Source: Nostoc sp. CHAB 5844 (GTDB lineage: Bacteria; Cyanobacteriota; Cyanobacteriia; Cyanobacteriales; Nostocaceae). From it: a DNA stretch of 64,000 bases. This document shows positions 55,601-63,875 of the stretch, in pieces. Location of the stretch: the NCBI RefSeq assembly GCF_020829595.1, contig NZ_JAIVFW010000023.1, positions 33,007 to 97,006 on the forward strand, read 5' to 3'. Numbering within the stretch: position 1 is the first letter of the stretch; the number at the start of each line of letters is the position of its first letter. The notes below the pieces were generated by a model that did not search any database, was not told the origin of the DNA, and saw nothing but the letters and a program-made list of their open reading frames with translations. Both the position numbers and the translations under genes were made by a program.

Positions 55601-57855
55601 GCCAATTGGACAAATTTGCAATCAGCTTCGTTGTGCAGCGGTACGGCATGAGTTTCCATCCAACGGCGATTACCTTGGCAAGTAATAATCTCAAACTGCA
55701 AAGTTCCTTTATTACCTTGACAGACACTTTCATTAAGTTGCCGAAATGCTTGTTGATATTCTGGCGCAATCAAAGAATAAACTGATTTGCCAATCACCTT
55801 GGCTTTGCTGTTAGCTTCAATGATTGCCAGTCCTGCGGAATTCATTTCTAATAATGTGCCATCAGCAGCAACCACTTTGACGCATTCTGGTTCACCTTCA
55901 AAGATGGTACGCCAATCAGCCGAGAAGGTAGAATTTGACGATGAGACAATTTCATCCTTTGCTGGCTGTTGATGTGTTTGTGCCATCCGCCTGAGCAATT
56001 TTATCCGCTCTAAGCGATTCACAATCCGAGTTACCAGTTCTGGCCCAACAATTGGTTTGCTGACAAAATCATCAGCACCGACGCTATACACCTGATTTAC
56101 AATATCAGCATCGCTGTGTACTGTGAGAAACAAAATCGGTAACTCACTCCAATTCGGGTCATTCCTCACGACTTGGCAAAGCTCAATGCCGCTGCTGTGT
56201 GGCATTTCTACATCCAGAATCAACATATCTGGCTGAACAATTTCTAAAGTTTCCCAAAAGCGACGCGGATCATCTAAGGAAATTACTTGTAATCCCCAAG
56301 GTGTGAGTAAAGTTTGTAACAAAGCCAGAATTTTTGGATCATCGTCCACTGCGAGGATTTTAGCTTCGCCTGGGGGTAATTGTTGGAGTAATTGCGCGAT
56401 CGCTGTTTGTATTTGTGCCGTAGTCATTGGCTTTTGTAAAAAGGTATGTCCACCTTGACGAGCCAGTTGTAAGCGATTCGCTAAATCTGTTTGCTGAGTA
56501 AAAACTAGCACTGGCACAGGCGGTTTCCTTTGAGCCAGTTCTGCTAAAAAACTTAAACTATCCTCTTGATGCTCAGAAAAACTAGGGTCAAGCAACACTG
56601 CACTGGGATGGTCTCGGTAAAGCAGAGTTCTGGCTGACTCCAGATTAGTAGCAATGCTGACTTGAAATTCTGAGAGGGTGTTTGCTTGTGCCAGTTGTTC
56701 ACCTACAGTATTGTCTCGATCAACTACCAAAACTAAGGGCAATCTATTTTCACCTAATAATGAGTCTGCTTGTTCACCCTGAGTTTGAATTTCTTGGCGC
56801 AATAACTTAACCCAAGTTTGCAGCTTGGCTGTTTCTTCTAGTGTTAACGGTTGACCAGATTTGAGTGATTGCTCAATTTTACGTGCCAATTTTGAACCTG
56901 TAGGAAAGCCAAAAGTTCCCAATGAGCCAGCTAAGGTATGAGCTTCTTTCTGTGCTTGGTTCAACAATTCTAGATTGCAAGCCTGTTCTGTTAAAACAGC
57001 TTGTTCTAACACTTTTATTTGCTCATCTACCCGTCCTTGAAATCTTTGCCAAACTCCAGCTATGGCTTTGAGTGTTTGCTGCTGAGATGATGCTTCTTCT
57101 TTAGGTTTGTGGTTTTTAGATTTGGCGTTGGCTGATTTTTCACCTAAGCTCACTTTTGCAGCTACTTTCTCTTCTTCTGGCGGTTTTAGACGATAGCCAA
57201 TCCCATAAACTGTTTCTATTAAATCGCTGGGCGCTCCCACAGCTTTTAATCTCTGTCGTAATCCTTTGATATGAGTCCGAACCGCTTCTTCCCCAGGAGT
57301 ATCTTCGTATGACCACAGATGTTCTAAAATCATGCCACAGCTAAATACTCTGCGGCTGTTGCGTAAAAATAACTCCAAAAGCGCATATTCTTTTGGCGTT
57401 AATGATAGTAAATCTTCTCCATAGATTACTTCACAACTACTAGGATCAAGGCGTAAATTTCCCCACTCTAAAACTGGTTGTGATGTTGTACCACCGCGAC
57501 GCAACAAAGCCCTGACACGGGCGACCAATTCTTCTTGTTCAAATGGTTTTACTACATAATCGTCTGCGCCTGCATCTAATCCGATCGCTTTTTCATGGCT
57601 GCTATCACGTCCTGTCAATAATAGGATTGGCATTTGCCAGCCACCGGAGCGGATTTGCCGACACAAACTAATGCCATCTAACTTTGGCAAAATAACATCC
57701 AATAAAATTAGATCATAATTGTAAGTCTGAATTAAGTCCCAAGCAGTTTCACCATCACTTGCTACTTCAACTGCATAGTTTTGGTTGGTGAGAACGGCAG
57801 TCAGTGCATAAGCATTTAACTCGTCATCCTCGACAACTAAAATTTTCATATCCAA
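52690..57855 (-). CDS. Giant phosphorelay protein: five receivers, Hpt, PAS/GAF, histidine kinase and OmpR-type DNA-binding domain
   Basis: Order: receiver 1 (Asp53), OmpR-type winged helix (about 130-228, ending VYGIGYRL), Hpt with His306 (EAHTLAGSLG), receiver 2 (Asp423), receiver 3 (Asp548), PAS (about 660-775), GAF (about 795-935), PAS (about 955-1075), PAS (about 1115-1235), HisKA with His1244 (VVSHELRTPL), HATPase, receiver 4 (Asp1523), receiver 5 (Asp1645). No membrane helix is seen. All elements of a phosphorelay and a promoter-binding output share one chain. Residues about 1463-1476 are coded by a CCCCACTCCC-type repeat. Second Met at residue 3 is an alternative start. Confidence 0.93.
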   Translation of the reverse strand: MDMKILVVEDDELNAYALTAVLTNQNYAVEVASDGETAWDLIQTYNYDLILLDVILPKLDGISLCRQIRSGGWQMPILLLTGRDSSHEKAIGLDAGADDYVVKPFEQEELVARVRALLRRGGTTSQPVLEWGNLRLDPSSCEVIYGEDLLSLTPKEYALLELFLRNSRRVFSCGMILEHLWSYEDTPGEEAVRTHIKGLRQRLKAVGAPSDLIETVYGIGYRLKPPEEEKVAAKVSLGEKSANAKSKNHKPKEEASSQQQTLKAIAGVWQRFQGRVDEQIKVLEQAVLTEQACNLELLNQAQKEAHTLAGSLGTFGFPTGSKLARKIEQSLKSGQPLTLEETAKLQTWVKLLRQEIQTQGEQADSLLGENRLPLVLVVDRDNTVGEQLAQANTLSEFQVSIATNLESARTLLYRDHPSAVLLDPSFSEHQEDSLSFLAELAQRKPPVPVLVFTQQTDLANRLQLARQGGHTFLQKPMTTAQIQTAIAQLLQQLPPGEAKILAVDDDPKILALLQTLLTPWGLQVISLDDPRRFWETLEIVQPDMLILDVEMPHSSGIELCQVVRNDPNWSELPILFLTVHSDADIVNQVYSVGADDFVSKPIVGPELVTRIVNRLERIKLLRRMAQTHQQPAKDEIVSSSNSTFSADWRTIFEGEPECVKVVAADGTLLEMNSAGLAIIEANSKAKVIGKSVYSLIAPEYQQAFRQLNESVCQGNKGTLQFEIITCQGNRRWMETHAVPLHNEADCKFVQLAITRDITHYKQVETEIRRINRTLQTLSNCNQVIVRSQNEQDLLKKICQIIVEVGGYRLAWVGFAEHDAQKNIRPVAQAGYDQGYLQTLQLTWSDTVRGQGPMGSAIRTGKTCIIQNILTDSKYEVWRCQAQERGYAAAIALPLKADEKVFGALNIYAAEANAFDDDEVQLLKKLVEDLTYGIVALRNQRDRLSAQASYTQLVEICPEAIFIQSEGKFAFLNSAAIELFGATQPEELLGKPVIELVHPNCQATVQERIQYLKEFRQPVPLMEEDFVRLNGEVIHLEVVAAPCEYQQKPAAVVVARNISHRKHTQAALQKVNNELELRVAERTAELITVNCQLQSELDERQRIEEELRVSQVKLARILDIADDAIISIDSKQRIILFNQGAEKIFGYSAQEVMGQKLDILIPLRFAQAHRHHVSDFGKSANLARRMGERRELFGQRKDGSEFPAEASISKINMGEDVYYTVILRDVTEHKQIERMKDEFVSVVSHELRTPLTSIHGSLGMLSSGLLPADSAQGKRLLQIATDSTDRLVRLINDILDIERIESGKVKMAREICNLADLIQSTVNVIQPLANKQGVTLAISSLSVRLLADPDRIVQTLTNLLSNAIKFSATGQTVWLETQPQENQVLLAVKDTGRGIPEDKLESIFERFQQVDSSDSRNHDGTGLGLAICKSIIQQHGGHIWVESTLGEGSTFYLTLPIHKASQISDSALSTPHSPLVLVCDDDPAICTELQTLLQQGGYRVVTVATGQEAIATASVQQPDVILLDLLMPGMNGWETMAVLKDRADTKHIPIVICSVYKSNTNNKPITDFADWVSKPVQESYLLQSLKQVVAKPFKRARILIVEDDKDLADLLITLFERHDIETCLAQTGREAIHLSQQLNPDLLILDLILPESDGFVVVDWLKQHNQLCYMPVVVYSAKDLDESERQRLKLGHTEFLTKGRVTTQEFEQRVMELLQRITQIPK

Positions 57856-58271
57856 ACATTTCCTGATGTTAATAATAGTTAGATAATGTGCCTAAAAATT
57901 AGAATTAAAAGTATAATAATATTTTAAACTTACGCTTGAAAGCATAGTTAGGTATACATTTTTCTAATGTTAAGTTTAGTTTACGAGTATCAATATTTAT
58001 CAATCTTTATAAAAAGTTATTAAAAATTTCTCTTTCACGTTGAAATTCAAAAATATCTATTAGCATCCTCACAAGTTCCTCAAATTCTTGCTCTATAAAA
58101 AAGATAGATGTTGTTTGCAGGTTGCCACCCAGATTATCAAAGCTAATTAAATAAAATAATTTATTAATTGTTGCCAAAAACCGATGCAGAATTATCAATT
58201 ATGACTTTGCATCTCAAGTCCAAAAACTTCAATGACTAATAAGTTATTAGCAATCAAAGCCAGAGGTCTAT
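57856..58271. other. 416-bp divergent intergenic region, nothing recognised
   Basis: AT-rich DNA between the phosphorelay gene and the divergent universal-stress gene. A 63-codon TTG-started frame on the minus strand has biased, low-information composition and was not accepted. Confidence 0.5.
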
Positions 58272-58811
58272 ATGCTGAAAAAGATTTTAGTTGCATTGGA
58301 TCGTTCGGAAATGGGACAAGAGGTTTTTGAGCAAGCATTGGCTTTAGCCAAGGTAATGCCAGCCCAATTACTATTGCTGCATGTTTTATCCCCAGAAGAA
58401 GAAGGTAGCCCTTATATCCCCATGTTATCTAATGTTGACTACTATCCTGGTTTAAGTGGTCAAAGCTTAGATTTATACCAAAAACAATGGGATATGTTTA
58501 AAGATGAAGGAGTGCGGATGTTGCAATCTTTATGCGCTCAAGCAAACACAGCAGATGTAACAGCAGAATTTACCCAAATTTTGGGAAACCCTGGCAATAC
58601 TATTTGTAAACTGGCTGCTCAATGGAATGCAGACTTAATTGTTATGGGACACCGAGGGCGTTCTGGCTTAACAGAATTTTTCTTGGGTAGTGTGAGTAAC
58701 TACGTTCTTCACCGTGCTAATTGTTCAGTTTATATTGTACATTGTCCCACCCGTTTGAAAAACTCTGAAAAAGACGTAGTTAAAGCTACGGAAAATGCCA
58801 GTATCTCTTAA
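58272..58811 (+). CDS. Universal stress protein (UspA family)
   Basis: KKILVALDRSEMG opens the Rossmann-like fold and VMGHRGRSGLTEFFLGSVSNYVLHRANCSVYIV holds the G-x2-G-x9-G-S nucleotide-binding motif, so it belongs to the ATP-binding subgroup. The 179 residues include an inserted loop after residue 45 (PEEEGSPYIPMLSNVDYYPG), common in cyanobacterial members. It is probably a dimeric cytoplasmic stress protein. GAGG lies 8 bases before the ATG. Confidence 0.92.
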   Translation: MLKKILVALDRSEMGQEVFEQALALAKVMPAQLLLLHVLSPEEEGSPYIPMLSNVDYYPGLSGQSLDLYQKQWDMFKDEGVRMLQSLCAQANTADVTAEFTQILGNPGNTICKLAAQWNADLIVMGHRGRSGLTEFFLGSVSNYVLHRANCSVYIVHCPTRLKNSEKDVVKATENASIS

Positions 58812-59022
58812 TCATAAACTGCGATCGCCCAATAAAACCACCAGTCTCTACAAATAGCGATCGCACAATTGGCGAAATGCTATTTACTGAAGGTAATCAC
58901 TTGCGAATTACAAGACTTAGCGATTGAAATAGGTATGAATGATGTACGTTTAGAGTATCTCTTCCCCAATCGCACAATGGAATCTTTAGCCGTTGACTTT
59001 GAGCTTACGCCAGGAGGTAAAT

Positions 59023-59547
59023 ATGAAACCACCTCGCCTTCGACAAATATTTTGGTGGCCGCTATTGGTAAGTATTTTGACAATATGTATGTTCCTGGCT
59101 TTAGGAAACCTCACATCGCAAATGGCGATCGCTGCTGTCACACATTTAGAAGTAGCACCAGGCGAAATACTTTATCGCTCACAAACAAAATTAGATGATC
59201 AATCAGGACAGGTTTGGCAAGCTGTTCTGTTTAAACAAGTTTATCCCGGTCAAGGCATCAGTTTGAATCTGCGGCTTGTAGGGTTCCCCAACTCTGCCGA
59301 ATTAATTCATCCCCAACCACTAAAAATTACCACTGCTTCCGGCAAAGTTTTCACTGCTGCTGACGTTTTTTTAGATGAAGCCCCAGCACCAACTATCGGT
59401 CAGTACGACTTTAAAGATATTCTGCCCCAATTACCTAACGAATCTTTACAACTAGACATACCCTTACCTGGTGAACATTCCATCAACATCTCTGTTCCTC
59501 AACTAGTAGTAAAAGAATGGCAAGAGCTAATAGAAAGTAGGGAGTAA
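59023..59547 (+). CDS. DUF3122 exported or membrane-anchored protein
   Basis: ATG 59023 is chosen because GGAGG lies 7 bases upstream. A hydrophobic segment (about residues 11-37, WWPLLVSILTICMFLALG) is a signal peptide or anchor. Then EVAPGEILYRSQTKLDDQSGQVWQAVLFKQV and LRLVGFPNSAELIHPQPLKITT match DUF3122, a family largely confined to cyanobacteria. The function is unknown. The mature part is expected in the periplasm or lumen. Confidence 0.82.
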   Translation: MKPPRLRQIFWWPLLVSILTICMFLALGNLTSQMAIAAVTHLEVAPGEILYRSQTKLDDQSGQVWQAVLFKQVYPGQGISLNLRLVGFPNSAELIHPQPLKITTASGKVFTAADVFLDEAPAPTIGQYDFKDILPQLPNESLQLDIPLPGEHSINISVPQLVVKEWQELIESRE

Positions 59548-59630
59548 TCAAGATATTTAATATTGTTCAACTCATGCCACCGGACAAATACCTTGGCAAA
59601 TTCAATTAGTAGCAGCCGATGGCAATGTTA

Positions 59631-60182
59631 TCAATCAAGTTTGGCGGCATTAAATTGTTCTAACAATGTATCAACACTAGCATTGTGATCTAAAAAAGAA
59701 AACAAATGTCTATAAAGTAATTTGCCGTCTTTATCTAACACAAACTGTGCTGGTAAAGGCGCTCCTAATGCCTGCCCTACTCTATATCTTTTAAATATAT
59801 GACAACTAGGGTCACTCAATAATGGCATTTTTAAGCCTAAATCTTGTACAACTATTTGACTCTGTTTTTCATCGGTACTCGTAATCATCAAAACTTCTAT
59901 ACCGCGACTTGTAAATTCCTCGTAGTTTTCATTCAAAGATTTAATATGAGGAAAACAAAACGGGCAATATTGCTTTTCAGTAAAAATGCGCGTAAATGCC
60001 AGCAATACAGGTTTTTTACCTCTATAATCTGACAATTTAACTAAAGTCCCATTAGTAATATCCGGCAGTTGAAAATCTGGAGTTCCTATTTCTAGTCGGA
60101 AGTAGCTAGTAGCCGGCACTGGCAAAAAGTTACGGAAAAATCGCTCATTAAATAAGCCACTAAAATCAGTTGAAGTCAACAT
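59631..60182 (-). CDS. Peroxiredoxin-like AhpC/TSA-fold protein with CPFC motif
   Basis: [33 protein letters not shown] is the AhpC/TSA start and EKQYCPFCFPHIK has Cys73 and Cys76. The CxxC arrangement differs from the single peroxidatic cysteine of classical 2-Cys enzymes and is closer to thioredoxin-like reductant pairs. LPAQFVLDKDGKLLYRH is the conserved later strand. The likely role is thiol-based peroxide reduction or disulfide exchange. Classical 2-Cys Prx follows 363 bp upstream on the same strand. Confidence 0.8.
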   Translation of the reverse strand: MLTSTDFSGLFNERFFRNFLPVPATSYFRLEIGTPDFQLPDITNGTLVKLSDYRGKKPVLLAFTRIFTEKQYCPFCFPHIKSLNENYEEFTSRGIEVLMITSTDEKQSQIVVQDLGLKMPLLSDPSCHIFKRYRVGQALGAPLPAQFVLDKDGKLLYRHLFSFLDHNASVDTLLEQFNAAKLD

Positions 60183-60230
60183 ATTTTTATCTCAAAATTA
60201 TATACAGCAGTTTCGATATTCGTAAAATAC

Positions 60231-60260
60231 TGTAGAGACGTTACATGTAACGTCTCTACA
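60231..60260. repeat. Perfect 30-bp palindrome, TGTAGAGACG family
   Basis: Arms TGTAGAGACGTTACA and complement, no loop. Same outer ten bases as copies at 7796-7827 and 63844-63874, with a different centre. Confidence 0.8.
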
Positions 60261-60432
60261 TGGTTTTGGGTTTTACACTTGTACCTCGTGTACCCAAAAT
60301 ATGCTGTAAGTAAGTATTTAGCCAAAATTCATTACACAACAGATATTTAGGACGTTTTGAAAGCATGGCTATCAGGAACATTAATTTAATATTTTTACCT
60401 CCTGCCTCCTGCGATCGCAACCGAAAACAAAA

Positions 60433-60473
60433 CCACAGATAAACACTGATTTTATATTAGTGTTTATCTGTGG
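60433..60473 (-). terminator. Hairpin downstream of the 2-Cys peroxiredoxin gene
   Basis: Perfect 15-bp arms CCACAGATAAACACT and complement flank an 11-base AT loop, 72 bp after the stop on the minus strand. A GTTTTGTTTT stretch follows on that strand, consistent with termination, though the GATAAAC text is also a dispersed repeat. Confidence 0.5.
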
Positions 60474-60544
60474 CTCATCTGTGGTTCGGATGAATTTTGC
60501 TTTCAACTCCAACAAATATTATTGGAATTGAAAGCTAGAAAATT

Positions 60545-61156
60545 CTAGACGGAAGCGAAGTAAACTTTAGACTTCACAGGATCAGGAGTCATAGTCTTAT
60601 CGCCAGGTTGCCAACCAGCGGGGCAAACTTCGTCGGGATGTGATTGAACATACTGAATGGCCAGTAATGTCCGCAGGGTTTCATCAACACTACGACCAAA
60701 AGCTAAGTTGTTAATAGTAGCGTGTTGGATGATACCATCTTTGTCAATCAAGAACAGACCACGTAAGGCAACACCTGCTGCTGGGTCAAGGACGTTGTAA
60801 GCTGCGCTAATCTCTTTCTTGATGTCGGAAACTAGGGGATAATTGAGGTCGCCTACGCCACCAGATTTGCGATCAGTTTGAATCCAAGCCAGGTGCGAGA
60901 ACTCACTATCAACGGAAACACCGAGAATTTCAGTGTTAACTTTTTTGAATTCTTCGTAGCGATCGCTAAATGCTGTGATTTCAGTAGGACAAACAAAGGT
61001 AAAGTCTAGGGGGTAGAAAAATAAAACAACATACTTACCGCGATAATCGGAAAGTTTAATTGTCTTGAATTCCTGATCTACTACAGCGGTTGCTGTAAAA
61101 TCAGGAGCTTGTTGACCAACGCGGAGGCTTCCTTCTATTCCGTAAGTGAGGGACAT
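60545..61156 (-). CDS. Typical 2-Cys peroxiredoxin
   Basis: [10 protein letters not shown] gives the peroxidatic Cys56 and DEVCPAGW the resolving Cys178, with 203 residues in all. [11 protein letters not shown] (GGVG motif) and the C-terminal KVYF (YF motif) are the two elements linked in eukaryotic-type enzymes to sensitivity to over-oxidation. It reduces peroxides with thioredoxin in the cytoplasm. The start codon is preceded by AAGGAGAATTAGG on the minus strand, a strong ribosome-binding site. Confidence 0.95.
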   Translation of the reverse strand: MSLTYGIEGSLRVGQQAPDFTATAVVDQEFKTIKLSDYRGKYVVLFFYPLDFTFVCPTEITAFSDRYEEFKKVNTEILGVSVDSEFSHLAWIQTDRKSGGVGDLNYPLVSDIKKEISAAYNVLDPAAGVALRGLFLIDKDGIIQHATINNLAFGRSVDETLRTLLAIQYVQSHPDEVCPAGWQPGDKTMTPDPVKSKVYFASV

Positions 61157-61359
61157 TAACCTAATTCTCCTTCAACTTATATCCGTTTTAGTAGCGTTAG
61201 AATTCGGGTCAGGTAAAACTCACCCATCCACGCTGTCTCACCCTTTCGGGTACTCTTGTCTACGACACGCTTTGCGAACGAGAACCCTTTGGGGGAACAC
61301 AATCCCCTAGGTCGGGCTAACCCTTCCTTCAGGGCTGATTCACAGTTTAATTACGATCT

Positions 61360-61384
61360 GTTACGACTATATCATAGTCATAAC
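61360..61384. promoter_or_regulatory. Palindromic operator-like site between divergent genes
   Basis: GTTACGACTAT and ATAGTCATAAC flank ATC; 10 of 11 positions pair. It ends 15 bp before the debranching-enzyme ATG and about 200 bp from the peroxiredoxin start. Position and symmetry fit a dimeric repressor site; which gene it controls is open. The DNA to its left (61201-61340) holds dispersed repeat text (ACCCTTTCGGGT, CGCTTTGCG). Confidence 0.4.
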
Positions 61385-61399
61385 GATTCTGAGTAGCAA

Positions 61400-63538
61400 A
61401 TGACCAATTTAGATACAAGAGAATGGTTACTCACCAATGGCTTAGGCAGTTTTGCCAGTGGTACAGTTTCTGATGTCCGCACACGCACTTACCACGGTTG
61501 GTTGTTTGCTGCTACAAATCCACCATCTGGGCGCATCCTGCTGTTATCGCACTTAGAAGCAAGTTTAGAAGTATCAAAGGCAGTTGTGGCTTTAGGAACA
61601 AATATCTGGGGTAGTGGTGAGATTAAGCCTACAGGTTACGAACTCCTACGCTCTTTCGAGATTAACCCAATTCCCAAATGGATTTGGGGTGAAGATAATT
61701 GGCAGTTAAGCAGGCAACTGCTGATGCCTTATGGTTGGGAAGGGAGTAGGGAATTGGCAGTAGAGAGTAGAGAAGATAGACCCTACTCCTCACTCCCCAC
61801 TTCTAACTTCGATCTAAGTCATCGGATTTTGATCCATTATCGTTATGATGGTGCAGAAACAGCTATTCTGCGACTACGATTACTCATTTGCGATCGCAGC
61901 TTTCACCACCAACAAACCGCAGCAGGCTTACAATTTTCCCAATTGCTAGGACAACAGCAAGTTTGCTTACAAGCGATCGCATCTGGACGCTTCGGTAAAC
62001 CTTGGTACTTGCGTTGGACACAGGGCAAATATCAAGCAGACGCATTTTGGTATTGGAATTACGTTTTACCAGAAGAGACTCGTCGGGGATTAAATGATTA
62101 TGAAGAACTTTATAGCCCTGGCTATTTAACCGTTACTCTCCAGCCAGGAGATGCCGTAACTTTAGAAGCACGGTTGGGTTTTCCCGATCCACAGCACAGC
62201 CTTCTAGTGCCAGAAAGCTTTGCAGAAGCAGTCGAGGCAGACCAAGAAAGGCTCTGCCAGATTTTTGGATGCAGTAAAGGAAATCGGGACTGGGGACTGT
62301 TAAGAAGTAAAGAGGTAGAAAGCCGAGGCAATCAAATTCCCTCTTTCCCACCGCTTTTCGGCTCGCCTACCTCTTCCCAATCTTTAATCTGGCAACACCT
62401 ACTAAAAGCCAGCGATCAGTTTATTGTTTATCGAGCTTCTAGTAGTAGCCCTACACTCATTGCTGGTTATCACTGGTTTAATGACAGAGGGCGAGATACT
62501 TTAATTGCCTTACCGGGTCTAGCATTAGTTACGCAGCGCTATGAATTAGCAAAAGGACTATTACAAACTTTTGGGTGTTACTGTCGCCACGGTTTAATTC
62601 CTCATGCGTTTCCTGATGGTGATGGTGAGCCATATTACAACAGTATTGATGCAGCGCTATGGTGGATTGAAACATTAGGGCTTTACTTAGAAGCTACTCA
62701 AGACTGGGAATTTTTAGCAGACCAATTTCCTGTGGTGCAGCAAATCCATAAAGCCTTTGTTGGTGGTACACGTTATAACATCCAAGTCGATGCTACTGAT
62801 GGGTTAGTGGGCTGGTATGCTCGTAGTGTAGCCCTGACTTGGATGGACGCAGTCGTTAACGGTCAGCCTGTAACTCCTCGTCATGGTAAGCCAGTAGAAA
62901 TTAATGCCCTGTGGTATTCTGCTTTGTGTTGGATGAGTCAATGGGCAAAACGCTTAAGTCAGATGCAGCTGGGAGATGCAGCACGTCTGGCAAAACAGGC
63001 ACAGCGTTATGCACAGCAAGCACAACAGGTCAAAGTTTCGCTACAAAAATTCTGGAATCCAATGTTGGGGTATTTATACGACACTATTGAGCCGGACGAT
63101 CGCCGCAATTCTCAAATCCGTCCCAATGCTGTTTTGGCACTATCTCTACACCATTGTGGATTTTCCCAACAGCAAGGTCGTCAGGTACTCGACTTAGCTA
63201 CCTACCGCTTGCTGACTCCCTATGGTCTTCGCAGTCTTGATGCCACCGATCCAGAATACGTTGGTAAGTATACAGGTATGCCTCATGATCGCGATCGCGC
63301 TTACCACCAGGGTACAGTTTGGAGTTGGTTGATTGGGCCTTTTACTCGTGCTTGGCTGCGTTTTTACCCCAAAGAACCACTGCCTTTTAGTTGGCAGCCT
63401 CTCGTAGACCATTTTCTCTCTAATGGTTGTCTTTACTCTATTTCAGAGATTTTTGATGGCGACCCACCACATATACCTAGAGGTGCGATCGCTCAAGCTT
63501 GGTCAGTGGCTGAGGTAATGCGCCATATCAACCTTTGA
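61400..63538 (+). CDS. Glycogen debranching-type amylo-alpha-1,6-glucosidase
   Basis: The N-terminal domain opens REWLLTNGLGSFASGTVSD and TYHGWLFA, as in bacterial/archaeal debranching enzymes. The catalytic (alpha/alpha)6 domain has WFNDRGRDTLIALPG, HGLIPHAFPDGDGEPYYNSIDAALWW, TWMDAVVNGQPVTPRHGKPVEINALWY and FDGDPPHIPRGAIAQAWSVAEV. It should remove alpha-1,6 branch stubs of glycogen. Two blocks, residues about 115-134 and 294-328, are coded by dispersed repeat-like DNA (GGGAGTAGGG...CACTCCCCAC; GGGACTGGGGACTG) inserted in frame. At 712 residues it is longer than usual for this reason. Confidence 0.9.
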   Translation: MTNLDTREWLLTNGLGSFASGTVSDVRTRTYHGWLFAATNPPSGRILLLSHLEASLEVSKAVVALGTNIWGSGEIKPTGYELLRSFEINPIPKWIWGEDNWQLSRQLLMPYGWEGSRELAVESREDRPYSSLPTSNFDLSHRILIHYRYDGAETAILRLRLLICDRSFHHQQTAAGLQFSQLLGQQQVCLQAIASGRFGKPWYLRWTQGKYQADAFWYWNYVLPEETRRGLNDYEELYSPGYLTVTLQPGDAVTLEARLGFPDPQHSLLVPESFAEAVEADQERLCQIFGCSKGNRDWGLLRSKEVESRGNQIPSFPPLFGSPTSSQSLIWQHLLKASDQFIVYRASSSSPTLIAGYHWFNDRGRDTLIALPGLALVTQRYELAKGLLQTFGCYCRHGLIPHAFPDGDGEPYYNSIDAALWWIETLGLYLEATQDWEFLADQFPVVQQIHKAFVGGTRYNIQVDATDGLVGWYARSVALTWMDAVVNGQPVTPRHGKPVEINALWYSALCWMSQWAKRLSQMQLGDAARLAKQAQRYAQQAQQVKVSLQKFWNPMLGYLYDTIEPDDRRNSQIRPNAVLALSLHHCGFSQQQGRQVLDLATYRLLTPYGLRSLDATDPEYVGKYTGMPHDRDRAYHQGTVWSWLIGPFTRAWLRFYPKEPLPFSWQPLVDHFLSNGCLYSISEIFDGDPPHIPRGAIAQAWSVAEVMRHINL

Positions 63539-63610
63539 AGCGATTGGCTGAGATTCTCGGACAGGACAATTCGTAAATAATATCATGTCTGGTTAAACAC
63601 TTATAATATC

Positions 63611-63691
63611 TGTAGGTTGGGTTGAGGAACGAAACCCAACACGCTTATCTAGATTTATGTTGGGTTTCACTGCCGTTCAACCCAACCTACA
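63611..63691. repeat. Inverted repeat, GTAGGTTGGG type
   Basis: TGTAGGTTGGGTTGA and its perfect 15-bp complement bracket inner GAAACCCAACA/TGTTGGGTTTC arms, giving an 81-bp double-hairpin element. A worn copy lies at 26119-26195. Confidence 0.8.
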
Positions 63692-63789
63692 TTGATAGAT
63701 TTTATTATAAGTAATCACCCGAACTTGATATAAGCTATGACGCTTTTAAATTGCACGGTTGCTCAATCAGTTCGTTGACCGCTGACGGT

Positions 63790-63815
63790 TAACAGTCAAC
63801 AGTCAACAGCCAACA
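63790..63815. repeat. 7-bp tandem repeat (AACAGTC)
   Basis: Three heptamers AACAGTC/AACAGCC and part of a fourth. The same AGTCAAC text is coding in egtB and in the HstK-type kinase. Confidence 0.65.
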
Positions 63816-63843
63816 CATTTTTTAAAGATGAAACGAATTTTTT

Positions 63844-63874
63844 TGTAGAGACGTTGCATTGCAACGTCTCTACA
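63844..63874. repeat. 31-bp palindrome, TGTAGAGACG family
   Basis: Arms TGTAGAGACGTTGCA and complement flank a single T. Third copy of the family in this window. Confidence 0.8.
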
Positions 63875-63875
63875 T

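Noticed and set aside
58007..58198. 63-codon minus-strand frame before the universal stress gene
   Set aside because: TTG start without ribosome-binding site in AT-rich DNA.
58869..59198. 109-codon frame overlapping DUF3122
   Set aside because: Different frame from the supported DUF3122 gene and no family features.
59561..59647. Start-less frame ending PWQIQLVAADGN...WRH after the DUF3122 gene
   Set aside because: Possible gene remnant, but short, without a start and overlapping the end of the peroxiredoxin-like gene on the other strand.
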